From assembly GCF_901542415.1 (NCBI RefSeq), contig NZ_CABEHV010000004.1, forward strand, positions 1,054,001 to 1,118,000: 64,000 bases of DNA, read 5' to 3'. Under the pieces are notes generated by a model. It was not told where the DNA came from and did no database searches. It worked only from the letters and a program-made list of their open reading frames with translations. The DNA is from Streptococcus mitis. GTDB lineage: Bacteria; Bacillota; Bacilli; Lactobacillales; Streptococcaceae. Positions 1-9,575 of the stretch are shown here, one piece after another. Both the position numbers and the translations under genes were made by a program. Positions within the stretch are counted from its first letter, which is position 1; each line of letters begins with the position of its first letter.

Positions 1-691
1 CTTGAAATGAGTTAATTGTTGTGATGATTGCGATGTAGAGAGTTGTTGGAAGAAGGCTTGGCCATTTAATCTTCCAGAAAACTTGAAATTCAGTTGCACC
101 GTCTACACGAGCCGCTTCAACCAGTGAATTGTCAATATTCCCCATAGCAGCTATGTAGAGGATGATTGGTTGACCAACTGAAGTTGTCAAGAGGATAATC
201 ATAATTGCCAGTAATGCCCAGTGTTTATCTCCCAACCAAGAAATATTCTGGCTGATGATATGGCTTGACTTAAGGACAAAGTTTAGAATCCCTGATAATG
301 GGTCATAAATCCATTTCCAAACAACTGTTACGGCAACACTACCTGTTACAACAGGAAGGAAGAAGACGAAACGGTAGAAAGATCTGGCAATAGCATTTTG
401 ATGGTAGGTTTGCGACGCCACAAAGAGCGAAAAGAGAACAACAATCGGTACAGATCCAACAACCAAAATAACTGTGTTAATCAAAGACTTCATAAAGACA
501 GGGTCTTTAAACATACGAATGTAGTTGTCCAATCCCACAAACTCAAATTTAGTCATTGAATAGTTAAAGAAACTTGTAATGAATCCCATAATCATAGGAA
601 CCAATACAAAGATGACAAAGAAGAATAATACTGGTGCTAAGAAAGCGTAGGAAATCACTGTTTCCCGCATACGAATTTTATTGACTTTCAC
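1..691 (-). CDS. Sugar ABC transporter permease (partial)
   Basis: Membrane subunit of a binding-protein-dependent sugar importer, MalF-like; the gene runs off the left edge. The visible N-terminus (about 230 codons) begins at a GTG at 691 with an upstream GAGAGG ribosome binding site and leads quickly into a hydrophobic segment (residues 13-35). An ATG at 670 is a weaker alternative start. It lies downstream of the sugar-binding lipoprotein gene in the same leftward unit as nanE and a PTS gene. By position it corresponds to the pneumococcal satB permease of the sialic acid transporter. That name rests on gene order, not on a database comparison. Family call sure, substrate inferred. Confidence 0.85.
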   Translation of the reverse strand, partial: MKVNKIRMRETVISYAFLAPVLFFFVIFVLVPMIMGFITSFFNYSMTKFEFVGLDNYIRMFKDPVFMKSLINTVILVVGSVPIVVLFSLFVASQTYHQNAIARSFYRFVFFLPVVTGSVAVTVVWKWIYDPLSGILNFVLKSSHIISQNISWLGDKHWALLAIMIILLTTSVGQPIILYIAAMGNIDNSLVEAARVDGATEFQVFWKIKWPSLLPTTLYIAIITTINSFQ

Positions 692-830
692 AGTCGGCAC
701 CTCTCTTTCACAAATAGAATATTTTGGATTTTCTTGAACAGTTTTAAAATCAAAATGAAATTTTTTAAGATTCGCTTATGTAAGAACTTCATTTTAATTT
801 CGTGACAGTTTCTGATATTTCAAATAAAAT

Positions 831-872
831 CCTCCCTTTTCTTACATAGATTATGCACAGGGAAAAGGGAGG
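831..872 (-). terminator. Hairpin between binding-protein and permease genes
   Basis: Perfect 11-bp inverted repeat CCTCCCTTTTC/GAAAAGGGAGG with a 20-nt loop, followed on the minus strand by ATTTTATTT. It lies 20 bp after the lipoprotein stop codon and before the permease. It probably attenuates transcription or stabilises the upstream mRNA so that binding protein exceeds permease, a common arrangement in ABC importers. Confidence 0.6.
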
Positions 873-891
873 AGTCAATCTGATTCAGTGC

Positions 892-2291
<1,400 letters not shown>

Positions 2292-2345
2292 TTATCCGAC
2301 GCTTCCACCACTCTCCTCTGTTTTTTATTAAGTCAGTAAGTACTT

Positions 2346-2449
2346 ATACTCTTCGAAAATCTCTTCAAACCATGCCAGCTTCGCCTTGGCGTACTCAAGT
2401 ATAGCCTGCGCCTAGCTTCCCAGTTTGCTCTTTGATTTTCATTGAGTAT
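2346..2449 (-). repeat. RUP-type element
   Basis: 104-bp copy of the pneumococcal repeat unit: ends ATACTCTTCGAAAATCTC and ...GATTTTCATTGAGTAT, with degenerate centre. Read on the minus strand it begins at the base after the PTS stop codon, with TA at the junction as expected for an IS630-type target. RUP is thought to be a non-autonomous element mobilised by IS630-Spn1. Confidence 0.85.
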
Positions 2450-3966
2450 TAATCATCTACACCTAAAATTTCATTAATACTATTTTTATATAAGATTGCT
2501 TTTGCTCCATATATTGCTTGAATACCACCCTTCACTTCTAAGACATCAACTGCACCAATTTGTTTTAAAAGTGCTTTATCAACTTGATGAACTTCTTTTA
2601 CAGCTACACGTAAACGTGTCACACAAGCATCTACATCTTCTATATTATTTGATCCACCCAACGCTCTGATAATTTGTAGGCTATCCTGTTTTAAATGATC
2701 TGCAGTATTTGAAGTTGAATCTGTGGATTCAGAAATTTCTTTAGAATCTACTTCTTCTCCTCGTCCTGGCGTTAGAACGTTGAATTGAGTAATGAACCAT
2801 CTAAAAACAATATAATACAGAACACTCCAAATAAGTCCAAATGGAATCTGAAGAACCCAATTCGTTTTAGCGTTCCCCTGCAAAATTCCAAATAAAGTAA
2901 AATCGATTACACCTCCTGAGAATGTGTTTCCTATTGAAATATTTAAGACGTCTGCAATAAAGAAGCTGACACCATCAAGGAATGCGTGTACAACATATAG
3001 AACCGGACTGACAAATAGAAACATAAATTCAATTGGTTCTGTAATACCGGTAATAAAAGATGTTAAAGCAACTCCAAAAAACAGACCCGCGTATTTTTTA
3101 CGACGATTTTTAGGAACACTATGGTACATCGCTAAACAGGCAGCCGGTAAACCGAACATCATTGTTGAGAAACGACCTGCAAAAAACCTTGTTCCTTCTG
3201 TAAATAATCCAGAATGAGTCGGGTCGGCTAATTGAGCAAAAAATATTTTTTGAGCTCCAACCACTGTTTGTCCTGCAACAGTTTCAACACCACCAAGTTC
3301 AGTATACCAAAACATAGGGTAAATCATATGATGTAAGCCTACTGCTCCAGAAAGTCTCATTAAAAATCCATATAGAAAAGTTCCAATTGGACCCGCCTGA
3401 GAAATATATCCACCTGTAGAAACAAGAAGTTGTTGAAAAGGTGGCCAAATAACAAAGAAGACAAAGCCAATTAAGATAGAAGAGAACGATGTAACAATAG
3501 GAACGAAGCGTGAACCCCCAAAGAATCCTAAAGCGGAAGGTAATTGAATATTGTTATATCGATTGTGCAAATATACGGCAACTATTCCGACAACTAATGC
3601 TCCAATAACTCCAGTATCAATTGCAGATCCTTCTGCCATAAAAAGTTTTACCAGAGCTTTAATCGTTGCAGTCATAACTAAGTAACCAGTTACTCCTGCT
3701 AGCGCAGCGGTTCCTTTATCTCGTTTCGCTAAGCCAATACATAATCCCACACAGAGAAGTAGTGATAAATTACTGAATACAACCTCTCCTGCAGAGCTCA
3801 TTACTTGGAATATTGATTGAAAAAAACTATTGTCTAGTATTGGATAAGTTGCTATCGTGGTTGGGTTTGAAAGTGCACCACCAATCCCCAAAAGTAGACC
3901 TGCTGCAGGAAGTATAGCTATAGGTAACATAAAAGCTTTTCCAACTTTTTGTAAAACTTTAAACAT
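2449..3966 (-). CDS. PTS EIICB, glucose/N-acetylglucosamine-type
   Basis: Phosphotransferase transporter of 505 residues that imports and phosphorylates a sugar. The N-terminal EIIC domain (about 1-385) has about ten hydrophobic segments; after a Ser/Asp-rich linker comes a C-terminal EIIB domain with the phosphorylated Cys in DACVTRLRV. No EIIA domain is fused, so it must borrow one. Start ATG at 3966 is preceded by GGGGGA. It follows nanE by 18 bp and corresponds to the pneumococcal PTS gene between nanE and satA. A plausible substrate is N-acetylmannosamine or a related amino sugar, which nanE would use as the 6-phosphate; this is inference. Confidence 0.88.
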   Translation of the reverse strand: MFKVLQKVGKAFMLPIAILPAAGLLLGIGGALSNPTTIATYPILDNSFFQSIFQVMSSAGEVVFSNLSLLLCVGLCIGLAKRDKGTAALAGVTGYLVMTATIKALVKLFMAEGSAIDTGVIGALVVGIVAVYLHNRYNNIQLPSALGFFGGSRFVPIVTSFSSILIGFVFFVIWPPFQQLLVSTGGYISQAGPIGTFLYGFLMRLSGAVGLHHMIYPMFWYTELGGVETVAGQTVVGAQKIFFAQLADPTHSGLFTEGTRFFAGRFSTMMFGLPAACLAMYHSVPKNRRKKYAGLFFGVALTSFITGITEPIEFMFLFVSPVLYVVHAFLDGVSFFIADVLNISIGNTFSGGVIDFTLFGILQGNAKTNWVLQIPFGLIWSVLYYIVFRWFITQFNVLTPGRGEEVDSKEISESTDSTSNTADHLKQDSLQIIRALGGSNNIEDVDACVTRLRVAVKEVHQVDKALLKQIGAVDVLEVKGGIQAIYGAKAILYKNSINEILGVDD

Positions 3967-3984
3967 AAAATTCCCCCTTACATC

Positions 3985-4683
3985 TTATTTGAGACCAGCA
4001 ACAAAGCGTTCTGTAATCTCTTTTGGTCTAGTAATAGCGCCACCAACAACAATACCTCGCACTCCATATCCTAGGATTTGTTTGGCTTGTTCTGGTGTAT
4101 GAATTTTTCCTTCTGCAATGACATCTACACCAGCATCACAGAGTTTTTTGATCAATTCAAAATCGGGACCATCCACTTTAGGACTGTAAGATGTGTATCC
4201 TGATAAGGTTGTTCCGACAAAGTCAATTCCTGCTTCAACGGCTGCCAATCCTTCCTCGAAAGTACTTGTATCAGCCATCAAGAGCTGGTTAGGATATTTT
4301 TCCTTAACCTGACGAATGAACTCTTGAATCTCCAAACCATCATAGCGTTCACGCTTGGTACAATCCAGAGCAATGACCTCGATGTCCAGTTCTGCCAGTT
4401 CATCAACTTCTTTCATAGTAGCAGTGATGAAGGGTTCTTGCGGTGGATAATCTCGTTTTATTATCCCAATGATTGGAAGGTTTGTAACCTCCTTGATTTC
4501 CTTGATATCGCGAACACTATTTGCTCGGATACCGACTGCTCCACCTTGCTCAGCCGCTTTGACCAGCAATGGAATGACTCCTCCCGCTTCTGTATAGAGC
4601 GGTTCGTGAGGAAGGGCCTGACAAGAAACGATGATTCCATCTTTGATTTGTGCAATCAAAGCTTCTTTAGTAATCTGTGGCAT
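3985..4683 (-). CDS. nanE: N-acetylmannosamine-6-phosphate 2-epimerase
   Basis: NanE, 232 residues, converts ManNAc-6-P to GlcNAc-6-P in sialic acid catabolism. It is a TIM-barrel protein with the family pattern: [12 protein letters not shown] at the N-terminus, [18 protein letters not shown] (catalytic Lys) and the phosphate-binding [10 protein letters not shown]...[11 protein letters not shown]. Full length for the family. Start at 4683 follows a strong GGAGG. It is the first gene of the leftward operon, behind a promoter overlapped by a cre site. In pneumococcus the next genes upstream are an oxidoreductase and nanB; here they are absent. Confidence 0.95.
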   Translation of the reverse strand: MPQITKEALIAQIKDGIIVSCQALPHEPLYTEAGGVIPLLVKAAEQGGAVGIRANSVRDIKEIKEVTNLPIIGIIKRDYPPQEPFITATMKEVDELAELDIEVIALDCTKRERYDGLEIQEFIRQVKEKYPNQLLMADTSTFEEGLAAVEAGIDFVGTTLSGYTSYSPKVDGPDFELIKKLCDAGVDVIAEGKIHTPEQAKQILGYGVRGIVVGGAITRPKEITERFVAGLK

Positions 4684-4717
4684 CCTCTTTCCTCCTTTTC
4701 TTTGTTCTTATGAGGTC

Positions 4718-4746
4718 ATTATATACCATTTGTTAAGCGCTTTCAA
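4718..4746 (-). promoter_or_regulatory. nanE promoter with overlapping cre site
   Basis: On the minus strand: -35 TTGAAA (4741-4746), 17-bp spacer, -10 TATAAT (4718-4723). The sequence ATTGAAAGCGCTTAACA (about 4731-4747) covers the -35 and spacer and matches the CcpA cre consensus closely. Catabolite repression by promoter occlusion is expected. Confidence 0.85.
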
Positions 4747-4923
4747 TACTTTGTCATAGAATAGATTTCAGTTTCAAAAGTATTTTATAGAACAGCTGTT
4801 TCTGAAAGTAGTTTCAGAGAATTACGATTCCAATATTCTATAGAAATTTATTGTATCTATTAATCTGTTGAGTAGACCTATCTTTTTAAAAAGTGTATAA
4901 TAAAAAACAAATATAATGATTGG

Positions 4924-5790
4924 ATGCGACTGCTAATGGACGAACTAAAAAAGGTTATTACAGATTTAATTGGCAAAGATACTCTAAGTTCTTTCCTTCA
5001 ACAATTTCCTAACTATTTTCCAATTATACAAAATAATCCCTATTTTTCAAATATAACTACAGGATTAATTATCAATACTATTTGGCAAGCTTTTCAATAT
5101 AAAAATAATGATTTTAAGATTAATGATGTTATTTTAGAGGAAAAACACGTTCAGAAAAAAGACATAAAAGCTTCAATACCTCTAAGAAATTATTCATCAC
5201 TTTCGAAGGGGAATCATACTTTTCCATATTTCGCTTTCTCAGAAATAGGTAATCTTCAATTTACTATAAATCAAAACACAAAATTGAAAAGTGTGAAATT
5301 AATTTATTCAATAGATGACCAACTTGAAAAGATTGATAATATTGAAAATTTGACTAATGTACTTAAATTTGAAAAATTAAAGCAAAAAAGTAGAAAAAAT
5401 GAAAAAATTTTTCATTCTGATTGCCCATTAGTATTCTCTTCTGAAAATAAATTTCGATTTAAAAATTTTCTTGTTTGTGTAGACACAGGAAAAAAAGGTT
5501 ATGATTGCTTTATCATCCAAACATTCCAAGCTGCACTATTTGAGTATTTCGTATTATGTGAAATCAATTCCAATTTAGAATTTGAAAATTTCAAAATTAT
5601 TTTTCCTACGTATTCATTAAAAAATAGATTTAAAATGCAACATAGAATTATACGGTTAGATAATTTGGATTCACTAGTAGATGATTTTATCATTGATGGT
5701 AATTCATATAAAACTGGTGTACATACGCTTCATTTTAAAAATTTTGTAAAATTTTTTTACGATGCATATAACTTTCAACAATGTGACTAA
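4924..5790 (+). CDS. Orphan hypothetical protein, AT-rich
   Basis: 288 residues, soluble-looking, no signal peptide or clear membrane segment, rich in Lys, Asn, Phe and Ile. I recognise no family. Two starts are possible, ATG at 4924 and ATG at 4936; neither has a good ribosome binding site. A TATAAT at 4896-4901 would place the 5' end only some 15 nt before the first ATG. The base composition is visibly more AT-rich than its neighbours, suggesting acquisition. It is a single-gene unit, divergent from nanE and ending at a hairpin terminator at 5796. It occupies the place of the pneumococcal sialidase region. Function unknown; a defence or phage-related role is possible but nothing in the sequence shows it. 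Confidence 0.65.
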   Translation: MRLLMDELKKVITDLIGKDTLSSFLQQFPNYFPIIQNNPYFSNITTGLIINTIWQAFQYKNNDFKINDVILEEKHVQKKDIKASIPLRNYSSLSKGNHTFPYFAFSEIGNLQFTINQNTKLKSVKLIYSIDDQLEKIDNIENLTNVLKFEKLKQKSRKNEKIFHSDCPLVFSSENKFRFKNFLVCVDTGKKGYDCFIIQTFQAALFEYFVLCEINSNLEFENFKIIFPTYSLKNRFKMQHRIIRLDNLDSLVDDFIIDGNSYKTGVHTLHFKNFVKFFYDAYNFQQCD

Positions 5791-5795
5791 TTTAA

Positions 5796-5835
5796 AAAGA
5801 GGTAAGGTTATTTTATTCCCATTACCTCTTTCTAT
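5796..5835. terminator. Bidirectional terminator
   Basis: Inverted repeat AAAGAGGTAA (5796-5805)/TTACCTCTTT (5822-5831) with T-rich sequence to the right and A-rich to the left. It serves the convergent orphan gene and the surface protease gene. Confidence 0.8.
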
Positions 5836-5867
5836 TTTTACAAAGCCAAATGATTAAAATTATTCTC

Positions 5868-8800
5868 TTATTCTTCTCTCTTTTTCCCCATTGCAAACAA
5901 TCCAAGGAAGAAACCTATTAGTCCTAGGGAGGTAAGGACTACATTCTCCTTCTCCCCTGTACCAGGAAGTATCTGCTGAGCAAGAGTTACAGGAGAATCT
6001 GCTCCCTTATATTCTGCAAATTCATGTACAGCTACATCGGCTACATTCGTACCAACTTTGTACCTAGGGATTTCATGAACTGCTGTCTCCGCACCATTCA
6101 CGCCACCTCTAAAATCTGGCTTAGCTACTGTAGGGGCTGGAGAATCTCCTAATGTGGATAGAACACCGCTGTACTCTGGAACTTCTGTAACAAGTGATTC
6201 GTCTCCGTTCACTCCGCCTGTAAAGGCATACTGTTCAACTGTTGGAGCCAATTCTTCTCCTGAGCTTGATAATGTATCACCCATATACTCTGGCTTAGCT
6301 ACTGTAGGAGCTGGAGAATCTCCTAATGTAGATAGAACACCGCTATACTCTGGAACTTCTGTAACAAGTGAGTCGCCTCCATTCACTCCGCCTGTGAAGC
6401 TCTGTTTTTCAACTTTTGGGGCCGATTCTTCTGCTATTGCTAATGAACCCTTATACTCTGGGATTTCTAGTATCGGAGATTCACCTCCATTCACGCCACC
6501 TCTATACTCTGGCTTAGCTACTGTAGGAGCTGGAGAATCACCTAATGTAGATATAACACCACTATACTCTGGAACTTCTGTAACAAGTGAGTCTCCTCCA
6601 TTCACTCCGCCTGTGAAGTCTGAAATGTGATGAACCTCAGCATCTGCTCCATTGACCCCGCCTCTAAACTCTGGCTTAGCTACTGTAGGAGCTGGAAAGT
6701 CTCCTAATGTGGATAGAACACCGCTATACTCTGGAACTTCTGTAACAAGAGATTCGCTTCCATTCACTCCGCCTGTGAAGTCTGGCTTATCTACTGTAGG
6801 AGCTGCAAAGTCACCAGATGTACCTAAAATACCAGAATCTTCTTTTCCACTATCTTTTTTGGGATCTAATTTCCCAGCTAAATCCTTATCCGAATCCTTC
6901 TTAGAAGGTTCCACTTCTTTATCTTCCACATAGACAGGATCTTTTGGTTGACCCTCAATATAAGAACGAACCCAATCCAGCTGCTCTTTTGATAAGACTA
7001 AACCACCACTGCGGCTTCCTACAACACCATTTTGGTGAACTCCAATTAAAGCACCTTTATCATTATAAAGACCACCACCAGACGCTCCAGGTTTCGTACC
7101 TCCATAGCTAATTCCCTCTATTCCAGAACCGAAGTCTGTAGTTCCTACTACTTTGCTATCTAAAACTGGACTTAGCTTGTTATCTGGAAAACCATAGACC
7201 GAAACTGAATTCCCCTCTACAACTTTTGAAGATTGTTTTACAACCTCTACAGGAGTTACTTCTTTTACTGCTTCTTTTAACCGAACCAAAGCTAAGTCAT
7301 TTTTAAATCCAAATACTGAATCTTTCTTATTCCAATAAACAATATCATCATCTGAAAAATTCACAGATAACCCATTCGGTACGGTTGCTTTATACACCGT
7401 ATTGGTGCGACCAGATTTAGTAATTACTTCAGAACCTTTAACTGTTAAGAAATTATGAGCGACTGTTAATACCAAATTTGGTGCAATTAAAGTACCTGAC
7501 CCCGACCCATCTGGCGTTTGAATGTGCATTGTAGCATAGAAATTTTCTGGACCATTCGGAGCTTGTAATACCTCTTTACTAGGCACAGGTAAGTTCGATT
7601 TACCACTCAAATCAACCTTACCAACTTCAGTTCTTGCAAAATCCGAAGAAGACGTAGATGGAGGAGTTACCGAATCTACTACCGCTCTTATAATTGTATC
7701 ACCCAAAGCTAACTTACTGACATAGTCATCAGACCAACTTGTATCACTTGCTAATTTGTTAATTGGCACTCCGTTATAGGATACTACTTTAGCTGTTGGG
7801 GAAGTTGCTATTAACTGTTTGAAGTCTGGATTTTGTCTTAAATGAAAATTCAAACCACTTCCAACAGGACCTTCCTGAACAACCTTATCTGAAATCAAGC
7901 GAGTTCCTTTAGTATCTTCCACTCGAAGTAAAACACGACCTTTTTCTTCACCTTTTACTAAAGTAGCTCGACCTTTTTCATCAAAACTATACAAAGCACC
8001 ATCAATCTCAGACTCTACATCTTTTAAAGCTATATGATTTTCATCATAGTAGTAACGGTTTGCACCATCTATATACCAACCCTTTATACCATATTTATCA
8101 ATCATAGAACGAATCCAAGCTCTGTGCTTTTCCGTAAAGATAGTACCACCGCCAATACGCTCACTCTCAGGAGCGTTTGAAGTATTTGTTCCGTGCTGGT
8201 GGATACCGACTACCTCTCCCTTATCATTAAACAAAGGAGCACCTGAAAAACCTCCTAAAGCTGAGGAATGATAAGTGACTGCACCATTATCTTTATTGAT
8301 ACTGCTCACAGTTGTTGAGACTGAATAAGCCTTACCGTCTTTCAATCGAGCTTTATTTTCTTTACTTAAATTTGGAGTAGAAAAATCATTGGGATATCCG
8401 ACCATAGTGATTTTATCACCAGTAGAAACCTCTTTATCACTCAACTCTCTTGGAGAGTCCTCACCACCTGTCATAGCTTCTACAGGCTTTTTAGTTACCA
8501 CTACTGCTAAGTCGTTGCTATAGTCTTTACCAAAGTCTTTACCGTTATACAAGTGAATAGAGTCTTTTTCAAGAGACTCGGATACCCCTGATATGGGTAC
8601 TTTGTTACTCTTCTCTGTTTCTGAGTTCATCACAACATAACTACGAGCAGACTCTCCACCACGTAAGACCGCAGACTTGTCTTCTTGATTTTTATCATAG
8701 TAATTATGAGCTACTGTCACCATGACATTTGGCGCTACAAAGACACCACTACCAGAAGCCGTTTGTTTTCCACTTGTTCCGCTATCATAAGTGGTGTAAG

Positions 8801-9011
8801 TCATAGCAACACCTTCTGCAGATTTACTATGAACATCCACATCTTTTATATCGTTACCACCCTGAATAACATCAGCAGCAACGACTTCACCACCAATAAC
8901 TGGTAAGTCTGGTGCAGCTAATCCAATCACCGCTGATAGTGTCAAACAACCAACCAAACCATAAGCTTTAGATTTACGAAATTTCCCTAAACCCTTTAAA
9001 CATACAAACAT
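5868..9011 (-). CDS. LPXTG surface protein with two trypsin-like protease domains
   Basis: 1047 residues. N-terminal export signal with a YSIRK-like FRKSKAYGLVG then a hydrophobic stretch (12-34). First S1-type protease domain: His102 (VAHN), Asp167 (NDLAV), Ser256 (GFSGAP). Residues about 311-350 (GWYIDGANRYYYDENH...) resemble a choline/glucan-binding repeat. Second protease domain: His519 (VAHN), Asp572 (NDLAL), Ser644 (GASGGG). Both triads look complete. Then a charged linker, about 270 residues of repeats (GGVNG, SLVTEVPEYSG, PAPTVAKPE; four long copies), and a sorting signal LPGTG (1015), hydrophobic segment and KKREE tail. Sortase should attach it to the wall. The start has GAGG upstream. 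Substrate unknown; glutamyl-endopeptidase-like enzymes are the nearest architecture I recognise. Confidence 0.9.
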   Translation of the reverse strand: MFVCLKGLGKFRKSKAYGLVGCLTLSAVIGLAAPDLPVIGGEVVAADVIQGGNDIKDVDVHSKSAEGVAMTYTTYDSGTSGKQTASGSGVFVAPNVMVTVAHNYYDKNQEDKSAVLRGGESARSYVVMNSETEKSNKVPISGVSESLEKDSIHLYNGKDFGKDYSNDLAVVVTKKPVEAMTGGEDSPRELSDKEVSTGDKITMVGYPNDFSTPNLSKENKARLKDGKAYSVSTTVSSINKDNGAVTYHSSALGGFSGAPLFNDKGEVVGIHQHGTNTSNAPESERIGGGTIFTEKHRAWIRSMIDKYGIKGWYIDGANRYYYDENHIALKDVESEIDGALYSFDEKGRATLVKGEEKGRVLLRVEDTKGTRLISDKVVQEGPVGSGLNFHLRQNPDFKQLIATSPTAKVVSYNGVPINKLASDTSWSDDYVSKLALGDTIIRAVVDSVTPPSTSSSDFARTEVGKVDLSGKSNLPVPSKEVLQAPNGPENFYATMHIQTPDGSGSGTLIAPNLVLTVAHNFLTVKGSEVITKSGRTNTVYKATVPNGLSVNFSDDDIVYWNKKDSVFGFKNDLALVRLKEAVKEVTPVEVVKQSSKVVEGNSVSVYGFPDNKLSPVLDSKVVGTTDFGSGIEGISYGGTKPGASGGGLYNDKGALIGVHQNGVVGSRSGGLVLSKEQLDWVRSYIEGQPKDPVYVEDKEVEPSKKDSDKDLAGKLDPKKDSGKEDSGILGTSGDFAAPTVDKPDFTGGVNGSESLVTEVPEYSGVLSTLGDFPAPTVAKPEFRGGVNGADAEVHHISDFTGGVNGGDSLVTEVPEYSGVISTLGDSPAPTVAKPEYRGGVNGGESPILEIPEYKGSLAIAEESAPKVEKQSFTGGVNGGDSLVTEVPEYSGVLSTLGDSPAPTVAKPEYMGDTLSSSGEELAPTVEQYAFTGGVNGDESLVTEVPEYSGVLSTLGDSPAPTVAKPDFRGGVNGAETAVHEIPRYKVGTNVADVAVHEFAEYKGADSPVTLAQQILPGTGEKENVVLTSLGLIGFFLGLFAMGKKREE
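6014..6824 (-). repeat. Degenerate tandem repeats in the stalk of the surface protease
   Basis: DNA encoding residues about 730-1000 holds mosaic copies of two alternating modules, a GGVNG module and an EVPEYSG...PAPTVAKPE module. Four long copies are nearly identical at DNA level (for example around 6120-6200, 6290-6400, 6510-6610, 6670-6780), so copy number is likely to vary by recombination between strains. Confidence 0.85.
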
Positions 9012-9280
9012 GCATTACCTCACTTTAACTTTCAAAGTTAATTTATCCAAGTATATTCTAAAAAATAAAATATTACAGTTTCCATTAGCATAACATTCTC
9101 TACTTTGATTCTTACAATAAAAATAGCTATAGATTATTTTGTTCCTTTACAAATGCTCCTTAAGTACTGTATCTCCAGGAATATAGTTTTTACAAGATAT
9201 TATCCTAATGAGAAAATTATCTTATACATAAACTTATATATAAATGTTCATTTGTAGCGAAACTGTATATTTTCTTATAA

Positions 9281-9289
9281 ATTATAACA
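9281..9289 (-). promoter_or_regulatory. Probable extended -10 promoter of the surface protease
   Basis: Minus strand TGTTATAAT, an extended -10, about 270 bp before the protease start codon. The -35 region is weak (TGGAAA). This implies a long AU-rich 5' leader in which I see no known RNA motif. Confidence 0.4.
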
Positions 9290-9382
9290 CATTTCACAGA
9301 CGCTTTCCAATGTATTGAAATAGCTTATACCAAACTAGATAGCAAAATGAATTGTTTTACACCAAGGTCAAGAAAAAAACTC

Positions 9383-9495
9383 ATACTCAATAAAAATCAA
9401 AAAGCAAACTAGGAAGCTAGCCGCAGGCTACTCAAGACACTGTTTTGAGATTGCAGATAAAGCTGACGTGGTTTGAAGAGATTTTCGAAGAGTAT
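9383..9495 (+). repeat. RUP-type element
   Basis: 113-bp copy beginning ATACTCAATAAAAATC and ending TTTTCGAAGAGTAT, between the protease and deacetylase genes. The rest of the 9012-9575 gap holds the protease leader and the deacetylase terminator; I see no gene in it. Confidence 0.85.
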
Positions 9496-9549
9496 GAATT
9501 TCAAAGTATATATGAACTAGAATATTTGCTGACTAGACTCTGTACAAAA

Positions 9550-9569
9550 AGAGAGCTACTGGGCTCTCT
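9550..9569 (-). terminator. Terminator of the deacetylase gene
   Basis: Hairpin GAGAGC-tact-GGGCTCTC; on the minus strand the stem is followed by TTTTTGT. Confidence 0.75.
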
Positions 9570-9575
9570 CATTCA

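Noticed and set aside
6154..6933. Plus-strand open frames with Ser/Pro-rich repeats opposite the surface protease
   Set aside because: They mirror the repeat region of the minus-strand gene, have no ribosome binding sites, and the repeat pattern is explained by the protease stalk.
9290..9320. cre-like sequence near TTGGAAAGCGTCTGTG before the surface protease
   Set aside because: Several core positions deviate from the cre consensus when aligned on the central CG, unlike the two clear sites at 2275 and 4731.
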